A stretch of 53,977 nt of DNA from a virus. The notes below the pieces were generated by a model. That model was not told the origin of the DNA and did not search any database. It was given only the letters and a program-made list of their open reading frames with translations. Location of the stretch: positions 1 through 53,977 of IMG/VR virus record IMGVR_UViG_3300025547_000009; one strand, written 5' to 3'. The position numbers were made by a program, and so were the translations under genes. The first letter of the stretch is position 1. The number at the start of each line of letters is the position of its first letter. Shown here piece by piece: positions 1 through 7,548 of the stretch.

Positions 1-42
1 CGAAGAAGAGGGTTCTGATGCACCTTTGTTAGACCCTATCGG

Positions 43-621
43 TTAAAGGTCTAACCACCTTTTGAGTTCATTGCGATAGTTCTCACCCTTGTTGATGTAG
101 TGGCTAACGATTTCATTAGACATGAACCTCATGTGGCATCCGATTGTCCAACGAAGATCACCCTTTCGATCAATCGAAGCATTTTCAAGTGTCAACATGA
201 AATGGGGATCTTCAGACCCATCAAGAAGTGTTCCTGACTGTAGCACTCGCCGATAATCCCCACCGCTCAGTTTAAATGCCTTTCGTCTAGGGTCAAACTT
301 TACATACTTTGGGAAAGTCTTATCAAAGGATTCTGATACGGTACCATCAGTATCGAGCTTATGTAGTGATGAAAGAATCTTCATAATATCTACAACTTCG
401 TCATACAACTCGATATACAACTCTTGGGTAGGGGTGGTTTCTTCTTCTTGTCCAAAGTAATCATCTTTAAAAATCTTTGAGTCATCTTCATAGTATGATC
501 TCTCTGCGTCATACATATTAGAGTCAAAATAACCTTGTGGGTATCCTGCTGTCCTTTGGTTTTCAAGACGAGCGATTCTTGACTCAAGGTTTCTGATTAC
601 TTCTGATGCTGATCTTCTCAT
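43..621 (-). CDS. Tagged hypothetical protein (class 1 N-terminal tag)
   Basis: 192 residues starting with the recurring class 1 tag: MRRSASE, then a helix ending in RIARLE at about residues 1-20. The tag is basic and amphipathic, with hydrophobic residues spaced 3-4 apart, and RIARLE fits the R-h-x-x-h-E pattern of short trimeric coiled coils. Residues 35-65 are very acidic and Tyr-rich. The remainder looks like a small alpha/beta domain containing KGDLRW, a pattern with loose counterparts in other tagged proteins. The start is supported by an AAAGGAAC Shine-Dalgarno sequence. It is divergent from the MazG-like gene and lacks the usual TTAACCTTAA leader of tagged genes. Function is unknown; a virion-associated role is inferred only from the tag family and promoter type. 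Confidence 0.8.
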   Translation of the reverse strand: MRRSASEVIRNLESRIARLENQRTAGYPQGYFDSNMYDAERSYYEDDSKIFKDDYFGQEEETTPTQELYIELYDEVVDIMKILSSLHKLDTDGTVSESFDKTFPKYVKFDPRRKAFKLSGGDYRRVLQSGTLLDGSEDPHFMLTLENASIDRKGDLRWTIGCHMRFMSNEIVSHYINKGENYRNELKRWLDL

Positions 622-671
622 GGGCTGTTCCTTTCATATAAGAACAATGGTATAAAAACACACCTAATGTT

Positions 672-693
672 AATTATAGGTAAACTATTAAAA
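672..693 (-). promoter_or_regulatory. Late-type (class L) promoter-like motif
   Basis: Read on the minus strand it gives TTTTAATAGTTTACCTATAA, a close match to the element repeated before tagged genes (TTTAATAGTTTATTTATA). It lies about 50 bases before the start at 621. It overlaps the ribosome-binding site of the divergent plus-strand gene. Confidence 0.5.
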
Positions 694-705
694 AGGAGTA
701 TTGAT

Positions 706-1191
706 ATGAAGTACGCAAAATTTGAAAAGATTGATGGAAAAGATCAACTTGTCGTTGTGACCCGTGATGAACTCATTCATTTGGTTGGGTCAGAAGAAGT
801 GGATCAATACATCTTTGATAATGGGTATACAGACCACTCTGACGAGACATTCAATAACTACCAAGAGATGACCGCACAGACTGCAAAGTACCCCCCATCT
901 CAAGCTCTTGAGTACCTTTCACTCGGTATTGCATCTGAGGCGGGAGAGGTAGCAGGTAAGATGAAGAAATGGATTCGAGATGATTCCAAACTTTGGGAGA
1001 TTGAAAAAGAGGAGGCTAAACAAAAGTGGGTTCAAGCGATGTCATCAGAGATTGGGGATGTTCTCTGGTATTGTGCCCGACTCGCAGATGAGCTTGGTCT
1101 AAGTCTCTCTCAGATTGCAGAAGAGAATATGGAGAAGCTCTTAGATCGAAAGGCTCGTGGTGTTATCGGTGGTAGTGGGGATAACCGATGA
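706..1191 (+). CDS. MazG-like nucleotide pyrophosphohydrolase
   Basis: 161 residues. The metal-binding pattern of the all-alpha NTP pyrophosphatases is visible: E78-x-x-E81 (SEAGE) followed by E115-x-x-D118 (EIGDVLWY). The helical C-terminus is also typical. Such enzymes hydrolyse nucleoside triphosphates to monophosphates. In phages they are thought to clean up or rebalance nucleotide pools or to blunt alarmone signalling; which of these applies here is unknown. The ATG at 706 is preferred over one at 667 because AAAAGGAG sits seven bases upstream. The first 50 residues are an N-terminal extension I do not recognise. The gene is divergent from the tagged gene at 43-621. Confidence 0.85.
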   Translation: MKYAKFEKIDGKDQLVVVTRDELIHLVGSEEVDQYIFDNGYTDHSDETFNNYQEMTAQTAKYPPSQALEYLSLGIASEAGEVAGKMKKWIRDDSKLWEIEKEEAKQKWVQAMSSEIGDVLWYCARLADELGLSLSQIAEENMEKLLDRKARGVIGGSGDNR

Positions 1192-1198
1192 GGTTTAT

Positions 1199-1213
1199 AA
1201 ACTGTTTATAATC
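1199..1213 (+). promoter_or_regulatory. Weak late-type promoter-like motif
   Basis: AAACTGTTTATAATC resembles the GTTTATTTATA core of the class L element. It lies about 33 bases before the phosphoesterase start. The match is weak. Confidence 0.3.
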
Positions 1214-1245
1214 TCCTTTAGTTATAAAAACTGAGGTTAGTTTAT

Positions 1246-1929
1246 ATGAGACTAGTTTGCATTTCAGACACACACAACCAGCACGATAAACTTGAGTTGC
1301 CCGATGGGGATGTTCTAATCCACGCAGGAGATTGGACAGGTACAGGTACGCAAAAGCAAGTTATCTCATTTATAAGATGGTTTGCGAATCAGCCACATAA
1401 ACATAAAGTCTTGATTGCAGGAAATCATGAGGTGACTCTTGACTCACCTTTTTATCGTACTAACTGGCCTAGATTCCACCCTCAACAACCCCACAGTTCA
1501 CATGATATCTCTAACTATGTGTTGAGAGAAGAGGGCATCCACTACCTTGAGGATACAGAGGTGGTTATAGAGGGTGTTAAGTTTTACGGTAGTCCATGTC
1601 AGCCCTCTTTTGGTGGTTGGGCTTTTAATGTAGACAGGGGTTTACCGATACGATCTGTATGGGGGAATATACCCGATGACACTGATGTCTTGATAACTCA
1701 TGGGCCTCCACATGGATATGGAGATAAGTTAGCTTGTGGAGAGCGTGTGGGCTGTAAAGATTTACTTGATGAGGTAACGACAAGAATCAAGCCCAAAGTC
1801 CATATTTACGGACATATACATGAAGGGTATGGCACATACGACTTAGAGGGTATAAAGCTAATTAACCCTTCTAGTTGTAATGAGCATTATAAGATTACAA
1901 ATAAGCCTATCATATATGACTTAGAATAA
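1246..1929 (+). CDS. Calcineurin-like metallophosphoesterase
   Basis: 227 residues with the complete set of metallophosphoesterase metal-ligand motifs in order: SDTH (D8, H10), GDW (about 27-29), GNHE (about 59-62), HGPPHG (about 152) and GHIH (about 190). The size and the GPPHG form resemble the compact MPPED/239AB-type phosphodiesterases. It probably hydrolyses phosphomono- or diesters in a Mn/Fe-dependent manner; the substrate is not predictable from sequence. A GAGG ribosome-binding site precedes the ATG by about eight bases. Its stop codon overlaps the end of a decayed tag gene on the other strand. Confidence 0.88.
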   Translation: MRLVCISDTHNQHDKLELPDGDVLIHAGDWTGTGTQKQVISFIRWFANQPHKHKVLIAGNHEVTLDSPFYRTNWPRFHPQQPHSSHDISNYVLREEGIHYLEDTEVVIEGVKFYGSPCQPSFGGWAFNVDRGLPIRSVWGNIPDDTDVLITHGPPHGYGDKLACGERVGCKDLLDEVTTRIKPKVHIYGHIHEGYGTYDLEGIKLINPSSCNEHYKITNKPIIYDLE

Positions 1930-1982
1930 CTTGTTTTCAAGTCGTGCTATTCTTGATTCGAGTCTGAAGCTGATCTTTTCAT
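1921..1982 (-). pseudogene. Decayed orphan tag gene (class 1 tag remnant)
   Basis: On the minus strand an ATG at 1982 begins MKRSASD. The sequence then continues in a different frame as LESRIARLENKLF and a stop. Compared with intact tags, 13 bases are missing between the two halves, so the original frame ends at TAG (1947-1949). No cargo domain follows. The upstream region is fully conserved with other tagged genes: a class L promoter-like motif, the TTAACCTTAA leader and an ATGGAGAA ribosome-binding site. This is best read as the stub of a lost tagged gene or a failed cassette copy. Confidence 0.75.
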
Positions 1983-2030
1983 AATGGTTTCTCCATTTGG
2001 TTAAGGTTAAAGAGATCACTTAAGATCAAG

Positions 2031-2047
2031 TATAAATAAACTATCAA
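2031..2047 (-). promoter_or_regulatory. Late-type (class L) promoter-like motif of the orphan cassette
   Basis: Minus-strand TTTGATAGTTTATTTATA, nearly identical to the element before intact tagged genes. It lies about 49 bases upstream of the remnant start, followed by the conserved AAGTGATC and TTAACCTTAA leader. Confidence 0.55.
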
Positions 2048-2049
2048 AC

Positions 2050-3060
2050 CTAGTATGGCTCTCTGAAATCTAGGTTTTCTCCCTCAAGGAGATGAGCAAT
2101 AAAATTAAGCTCCTTCTTACTTAGACCTCTAAAAGTAAGAGTTGTTTCTAGGTGTCCAGACTCATTTAAGACAGCTTCTGTGAAATGATCCTCTACACCC
2201 CAAGCATATCCAGCATAAACGGAAGAACTATCTTGCTCAAGTACTATTGAAGAGGGTTTGACCTCGACAGACATTAAACCCTCTATTTCACCAAACTCAC
2301 TCTTAACTGCTTCCTCAATGTCTTCCCCCCTCAACTGACCCTTATCTTCCCAAGTAGCGATTATATCCCTATCATCCATAAGTTTGTGGGTGAGTGTGTA
2401 GGTAGTATTTATTCGAGCTGTCTTGTTTTCAAGTCGAGCGACTCTTGATTCAAGACTGTTAATTATTTCACTAGCTGATCTTCTCATCCCTGCGATCTCC
2501 ATATCTTTGAGTATTCTATTTAGAACTTTCTTGACTCTACGATCTCTAGTCAAAGAGAGGGCTTTTTCAAAGTCTCCGCTCCATAGTGCGTCATATTTTT
2601 CAGACATTTCATCTCTAAACTCTGGGTCATAGATATAAAGCATTGGTTCATGCTTTTCGATAGCCTCGATTAAGAGATGTTTTACGGACGAGTGTCTTTT
2701 CATGATGTATTCACTTTGTTTGCTTGTGGATGGAAAAGGGGTTGGGTTATATTTAGCCGCCATATCAACCATCTCACGATCTTCATGTGTGAGTCTTTGT
2801 CGATACCAGTCAGAACCCATAGTGATAAGTGCATAATTAGTACGGTCTAAAGATCTCTCCATTTTAGAGAGGTGCTTAGGGATGGCTTCAAAGTTATCCC
2901 CACAACGCTTGTATACTTCTTCTGCGAGTTGCGGGTGTTCTTTGATAGCTTCTACCATCTGGTTGACATGACTACGAACAATGTGAGCTTCTACACGAGA
3001 GGCTGAGACACCTTCAGATAAAATAGACCAAGATGCTTGGCTTGAAGATTTCTTTTTCAT
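2050..3060 (-). CDS. Hypothetical protein with an internal class 1 tag (possible in-frame fusion)
   Basis: 336 residues from the ATG at 3060, chosen because a GGGGG Shine-Dalgarno precedes it; an earlier in-frame codon at 3093 lacks one. The N-terminal ~190 residues are helical and charged, with ASRVEAHIVRSHV near residue 20 resembling the class 2 tag. At codon 2487 a complete class 1 tag begins internally (MRRSASE to RVARLE), followed by a ~120-residue acidic alpha/beta domain. The DNA just before the internal ATG (ATATGGAGATC) resembles the ribosome-binding region of free-standing tagged genes. The gene may therefore be a fusion of two genes, or may also produce a short 145-residue protein from the internal start. 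Last gene of a minus-strand run. Confidence 0.75.
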   Translation of the reverse strand: MKKKSSSQASWSILSEGVSASRVEAHIVRSHVNQMVEAIKEHPQLAEEVYKRCGDNFEAIPKHLSKMERSLDRTNYALITMGSDWYRQRLTHEDREMVDMAAKYNPTPFPSTSKQSEYIMKRHSSVKHLLIEAIEKHEPMLYIYDPEFRDEMSEKYDALWSGDFEKALSLTRDRRVKKVLNRILKDMEIAGMRRSASEIINSLESRVARLENKTARINTTYTLTHKLMDDRDIIATWEDKGQLRGEDIEEAVKSEFGEIEGLMSVEVKPSSIVLEQDSSSVYAGYAWGVEDHFTEAVLNESGHLETTLTFRGLSKKELNFIAHLLEGENLDFREPY

Positions 3061-3107
3061 TATTATCCCCCTTGTCTTTTGTTCTAACGACAATAATAGA
3101 AGAACTA

Positions 3108-3572
3108 TTACTCAAGCTCTTCTGGTATATCGAAGCGTATCGTTCTTCTATATTTATCTCGATACCCAATTTTAGCTTCTACTTGATGCTTACAAGGGAT
3201 CATCTTTCCTGTCTTGATCTTGTGTAAGATTAACTCGTAATCCATGAGATCACCAGGCAATGCCATAATGATATATGGGTTAGCTATATCAGTTGGTAGG
3301 TCTTTAGGGTCAACTACAAGCACAATCGCAGTTGGAGTAGAAATCCAACCTTTAATGTGGATCGTCTGTTTGGTAGCAAGTATTGAGGTGTATGGCTTTA
3401 AGTCGATTACAGATCCGTTTGATCCGAATGACTTAAGGACAGCAACAGACCCTTTTTTAGTCCAATAAGATGGAATAGGGGGTGTGTTGAGTTCACTCCT
3501 CCACCAGAGTAAAAGTTCTTCGGGTTCTCTTATACAAGCAACGAGACTAGATATTTTTGTGATTAGATCCAT
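3108..3572 (-). CDS. Hypothetical protein
   Basis: 154 residues, family not recognised. The N-terminus (MDLITKISSLVACIREPEEL) is an amphipathic helix reminiscent of short class 2 tags, but the match is weak. The centre is rich in beta-type residues, with no transmembrane segment and no recognisable catalytic motif. It lies two bases after the metalloprotease gene, with an AAAGGGCAG ribosome-binding site inside that gene's end, so it is probably co-translated with it. Confidence 0.65.
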   Translation of the reverse strand: MDLITKISSLVACIREPEELLLWWRSELNTPPIPSYWTKKGSVAVLKSFGSNGSVIDLKPYTSILATKQTIHIKGWISTPTAIVLVVDPKDLPTDIANPYIIMALPGDLMDYELILHKIKTGKMIPCKHQVEAKIGYRDKYRRTIRFDIPEELE

Positions 3573-3574
3573 GA

Positions 3575-5404
3575 TTACTGCCCTTTGATTTTAAACTTAG
3601 TTTTCCAGTTAGGTGAGTAAGTGTCCAAGACACTTCTGTTCACCCTAGAGACTAAGTTAGGTTCAAGCACATTAGCGATCAAAGCATTGGTTTTAGGTGT
3701 TCGAGAGCTTTTGGGCATATAGATGTTTCCGTTAGTCTTATCTATAAATGCCACAGCGTGTTTAGACCCTAACTCCAAGTTATCGTAGACTAGTTTAATC
3801 ATAGAATTGCCTACTCTAGCTTCTAAGTCTAAAGCATTCGCTATTCCCCTACTCGCTTCTGTGATCGCATCTAAATTACTTTCTGGAGTAGTTGGTCTTG
3901 TCGGTTCGGGTGTTTGATCCACGATTTCTGTTGGAGGAGGTGTTGTATTCCCCTCCGTTATCATGTTCATTGTTCTCCAACGAGGCTTTAAGCTACTCAT
4001 TCTCTCATGTCCTACACAAACATCTAAGTTATTGTCTGTAATGTTTGCGAGGTTGACATTTAGGTTTGGTTTAGACTTATTCTTAGGTGCAAACAAGTTA
4101 CCTGTCGCATAGTCAATGAACATATATGCGTGTGTAGATCCAATAGCTTGATTGGTGTAGATAAAGAGTCCATACTTACGCCCCTTCTTAAAGAACAGTC
4201 CAAGACGACTCGCCAAGGACTCAGAGGTCTGTATCATTTGTTGTTTACTTGGGAGTGTTTCTTCAACCTGCGTTGTGGGAACATTCTCTTCTGGTGTAAA
4301 TTCTTCCGTAAAGTCAGTCATGTTTGGAGTGTACTCTTGACCGTCTATTACAATGCTATTAAACGCATCTAAAGACTTCGGATGTAGCTTCCCTACTGCT
4401 TTGTAAGCTAAGGCTTCGCAGAAATGCTCTTCTACATCAGAGGTAGCATAATTAGTAGGGAACAGACCAGACCGAGACTTGAGGTGGTCTTTAATGTACT
4501 TTGCTTTGTACGCACCGACTTCGCTTCCATCTGGCAATACAAGGTAAACACCACCTCTTGGGTGAGTCCGAGAAAGCGTAGTTGGAACACCATGACTCGG
4601 ATTTGAACTTATAGTTGTCTTAGTACGATTCTTTTTGGCATATAAACCGATGTCTTTACCCACAAAGTCATTGAGATTTACTCTGTGTCCCATATGACAT
4701 CGGGAGTCATATCTTCTCCATAAACTCTTTTTCTCCCTAGATAGATTCTTCCTGTAATATCTATGTCCAATTTCATGGATGAATGTCTTCATGAACTCTT
4801 CTTGATCTCGACCCATGTGCTTTAGGGTGACTTCATCTTTAGCAGAGTTGTACCACGCATACCAACTAGCCCTACCTAGCTTTTCGACTAACACCACATC
4901 ACCATAAAGTGCTTGAGTAAAGTTGGGTGCAAGCGAGTTTGTGCAGTAAGTAAGTGCTTTAGTACAAGCCTCTACCATCTCTTCAACTTTATCGCCACTG
5001 AGGTTGATTGGGTTCTGCAAAGTAAAAGGACCAACATCAACTGTGTTTTCACCTTCTTCTCTTAATGGATGTTTCAGAAGATCAAAGATATCCTTAATAT
5101 GTGATCTTCTATCAGAAAACCATTTAGCTGGACTGAATCTTGATCTAGGCATCTTAACCTTGTTTTTTATGGCTCGGACTCTCCTAGATTTATCTTCGGG
5201 AAACTTGATCTTATGGAACAAGAAATCGGCTAGATGCACTGTGTGTACTACTGCCGTAGTATCTAAACTCTGAAGATGCAGATGATCTTCAATGTAGTCG
5301 AGAGCATCGGTTACTTTTATATTGAACTGACTACCTCTTACGAGTCCTTGCCAGTCGCCTAGTTTACATCTACTTAAATGATTATAACTAGCGTACTTTT
5401 TCAT
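3575..5404 (-). CDS. Putative zincin metalloprotease (HEIGH) with duplicated C-terminal module
   Basis: 609 residues from the ATG at 5404 (AGGTGG five bases upstream). H210-E-I-G-H214 is the HExxH zinc motif of zincin proteases. A later EEHFCEALAY near residue 325 could supply the third zinc ligand. The C-terminus carries two copies of a ~85-residue module, about residues 400-485 and 525-609. Each contains GS-x-HA, then FID, a TGN/NGN turn and a P-K segment, separated by a Pro/Thr-rich linker. It sits in a minus-strand run with probable virion genes and may act in virion maturation or be injected; neither is shown. The overall family is not recognised. Confidence 0.75.
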   Translation of the reverse strand: MKKYASYNHLSRCKLGDWQGLVRGSQFNIKVTDALDYIEDHLHLQSLDTTAVVHTVHLADFLFHKIKFPEDKSRRVRAIKNKVKMPRSRFSPAKWFSDRRSHIKDIFDLLKHPLREEGENTVDVGPFTLQNPINLSGDKVEEMVEACTKALTYCTNSLAPNFTQALYGDVVLVEKLGRASWYAWYNSAKDEVTLKHMGRDQEEFMKTFIHEIGHRYYRKNLSREKKSLWRRYDSRCHMGHRVNLNDFVGKDIGLYAKKNRTKTTISSNPSHGVPTTLSRTHPRGGVYLVLPDGSEVGAYKAKYIKDHLKSRSGLFPTNYATSDVEEHFCEALAYKAVGKLHPKSLDAFNSIVIDGQEYTPNMTDFTEEFTPEENVPTTQVEETLPSKQQMIQTSESLASRLGLFFKKGRKYGLFIYTNQAIGSTHAYMFIDYATGNLFAPKNKSKPNLNVNLANITDNNLDVCVGHERMSSLKPRWRTMNMITEGNTTPPPTEIVDQTPEPTRPTTPESNLDAITEASRGIANALDLEARVGNSMIKLVYDNLELGSKHAVAFIDKTNGNIYMPKSSRTPKTNALIANVLEPNLVSRVNRSVLDTYSPNWKTKFKIKGQ

Positions 5405-5406
5405 TT

Positions 5407-6138
5407 TTACCACCTGATCTTGAACTTGACTTTAAGTTGTAAATCTTCGTTAATGACTTCTTCTGGAGGTCTTGTGTCATAAGAATAGTTAAACTCATTA
5501 ATGATAGAGAAGAACTTATCTACCTTGAACTCTAATGAACCTGTCCCCAGAATACGATAATCAGAAGGAGTCATAAAGAGAGGCTGATAATAGGCTATTA
5601 TTTTCCCCTCTACTGTGTCCTTCCACTTTTTACCTAGTCTGATATAGGAAGTACCTCTAGCGTCTAACCTACCCTCTTTTAAGCCTTCAATTTGTTCATA
5701 GTCTGACATACCCCCTAGACCTATGGCTAGATGGTCTTCAAAAGCAGTAAATCTAATTCCAAATCCAGTTAGTTGTCTGAGTTGAAGAAGTCTGAACTCA
5801 TCTTTTTGGTTTTGGGTGAACATTTCTGTTCCTATGTGGTTCAACCACATAGCTGTCCACCTTAAATGAGAATACGCAGTGTTGTTAAAAGACTCTCCGT
5901 CTTCTTCTCCGTAGGAAACAGATCCTATAAGTAAGTTATGGTGTACGCCACTAATGTGATCTAACCTCAAACCTGCTTGGTATTGGAATACTTCCACATT
6001 TCCTCTTTGAAGAGAAACTCCTACTTCGGTAGAACCATGTAATCCTTGCTTATTTCCACTTCGGTCAGACTCGATGTTTACAACCTGTCCCCATGCCATA
6101 AGAGGGGGCATCAACAGAAAGATAAGCAAGGCTCTCAT
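5407..6138 (-). CDS. DUF481-like outer-membrane beta-barrel protein
   Basis: 243 residues. The ATG at 6138 (TAATG overlap with the upstream gene) begins a classic signal peptide: MRALLIFLLMPPLMAWG, probably cleaved after AWG or nearby. The mature part is built of alternating beta strands rich in aromatic residues and Gly. It ends in a terminal Trp preceded by alternating hydrophobics (KVKFKIRW), like the C-terminal beta-signal read by the BAM machinery. The pattern matches the DUF481/YdiY family of salt-induced outer-membrane proteins. It is unusual in a phage. Possible roles are changing the host surface (superinfection exclusion) or a captured host gene, both inferred. Confidence 0.72.
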   Translation of the reverse strand: MRALLIFLLMPPLMAWGQVVNIESDRSGNKQGLHGSTEVGVSLQRGNVEVFQYQAGLRLDHISGVHHNLLIGSVSYGEEDGESFNNTAYSHLRWTAMWLNHIGTEMFTQNQKDEFRLLQLRQLTGFGIRFTAFEDHLAIGLGGMSDYEQIEGLKEGRLDARGTSYIRLGKKWKDTVEGKIIAYYQPLFMTPSDYRILGTGSLEFKVDKFFSIINEFNYSYDTRPPEEVINEDLQLKVKFKIRW

Positions 6139-7547
6139 TACAGAATCTCTACAGGGTAGTTCTCCAATAGGAGTTTTGTAAGAGGACATCGCTTTTTCTT
6201 AGCGTGTGTTTGTAGGTACGGGATATGATCACTACTCTTATTGTGGAGAGTGTGAGCAATAGTTCCTGTATAAAGAATGAGATCAGAGATCGCCTTATGT
6301 GCAGACTTTGCACAAGAGGGTTTAAATCCTAAAGGGCCTGATAACACACGCTTTGGTTTCTGATTGAGCAAGCAAGCACCACTAAGAGCTTTACTAGCAT
6401 GACAGTTTGATCCTTGGCATCGAGTGCTGAAATAAGTACCCGCTTCTGGGTGTTTTGTTTCAACAAACCGAGCGAGGGTATTTACCTTTTTCTCCAGTTT
6501 ACGCAGAGCAACCTCTACATCACTCTGGACTCGCTTGGTGAAGCCATAGTTCCCACTAGCCGCAGTCTTGGTTGCCATTCGACTCATGCCTCGGTAGATT
6601 TCCATAGCCATCGCATTGTTGGTGGCCGCATACTCAAAAAGCCTTTCAGCATCTTGATCTACCAACTCTTCTTCGATCTCACGAACGGAAACCCCATAGT
6701 GATCTGCGATATGCTTCAGGATCTGAGCCTTCTTTGCAGGGGGGATGCTGTTCAGATACTTTGCGTTCTCAGCACCCGAACCAGCGATCTTGTTCATATA
6801 TTGAGAAGCCACTCTACTAGACTGTACTGAGTTAGCAATCAAGTCAGCTATTTGCTGACCTAATTGTTTCGCAGATGACCCATTAAGGTTCTTGATCAAA
6901 TCCCTACCTACCCAAAGAGAAGTCGCAATCTCATTTGATTTTCCAGATCCCTCAGTTGAGTTTTGAAAAAAGATAGTAGTATTTAAAGAAGATATCTCCA
7001 TTTTGACTGAATAAAAAGGTTTACCTCTTAACCTTGCATGGGTACTGACCTTAATCTCAGTGATCTTAATGTCTCCTTTAATATTCTGGGCATCAAGCCA
7101 AGTTTCAAGTTTCATTACAAAAGCATAGAGTTTGCTTCGGACATCTTCTTCATCAATGAGTTTAGCGACCTCAGTCAAAGACTTTCCAGTATTTGAATTA
7201 AACAACTCTTTTGGTGAGTACATTGCTTGACGCAAAGTAGACCTAGACTTAGTAATCAAGTCATCAACTTCTTTTTTGAGTCGTTTGATGTTCTTGTCGG
7301 CTTTTTCCATAGCTCTGTTATAGTGTTCAAAGCTAGGTGTATAAGCATCACGACCATGTGTATTTACTAGATCTTGTTCATTTTGTTCAGCTCTCTCCCA
7401 GTTCTGATAGATCCTACGATCAATCATACCTAGATCAAGAAGCCCTTTGATGTCCATGCTATCAATACACTTTTCAGCTTGGTCAATTTTCTCTTGAAAG
7501 AGCAAAGATTTTTCAATCAGATTTTCGGATATTTCATGCCTACTCAT
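6138..7547 (-). CDS. Coiled-coil hypothetical protein with internal class 2 tag
   Basis: 469 residues from the ATG at 7547 (GGAG upstream, four bases after the previous stop). Residues 15-110 are charged and helical, probably coiled coil. SSRVASQYMNKIAGS near residue 245 matches the class 2 tag, and a second Arg/Lys-Ala segment (RMATKTAASGNYGFTKRV) lies near residue 325. The C-terminal ~90 residues hold several Cys and His, suggesting a metal or disulfide site. No enzyme family recognised. Its position between acidic-repeat and membrane proteins, under a class L promoter-like element, suggests a virion-associated role by inference. Confidence 0.72.
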   Translation of the reverse strand: MSRHEISENLIEKSLLFQEKIDQAEKCIDSMDIKGLLDLGMIDRRIYQNWERAEQNEQDLVNTHGRDAYTPSFEHYNRAMEKADKNIKRLKKEVDDLITKSRSTLRQAMYSPKELFNSNTGKSLTEVAKLIDEEDVRSKLYAFVMKLETWLDAQNIKGDIKITEIKVSTHARLRGKPFYSVKMEISSLNTTIFFQNSTEGSGKSNEIATSLWVGRDLIKNLNGSSAKQLGQQIADLIANSVQSSRVASQYMNKIAGSGAENAKYLNSIPPAKKAQILKHIADHYGVSVREIEEELVDQDAERLFEYAATNNAMAMEIYRGMSRMATKTAASGNYGFTKRVQSDVEVALRKLEKKVNTLARFVETKHPEAGTYFSTRCQGSNCHASKALSGACLLNQKPKRVLSGPLGFKPSCAKSAHKAISDLILYTGTIAHTLHNKSSDHIPYLQTHAKKKRCPLTKLLLENYPVEIL

Positions 7548-7548
7548 A

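Noticed and set aside
1-42. Gene fragment at the left edge
   Set aside because: No open frame with start or stop signals that I can support in 42 bases.
4595-4625. tRNA T-arm-like GTTCAAATCC
   Set aside because: Lies within the metalloprotease gene with no acceptor or anticodon stem nearby; no tRNA found elsewhere.
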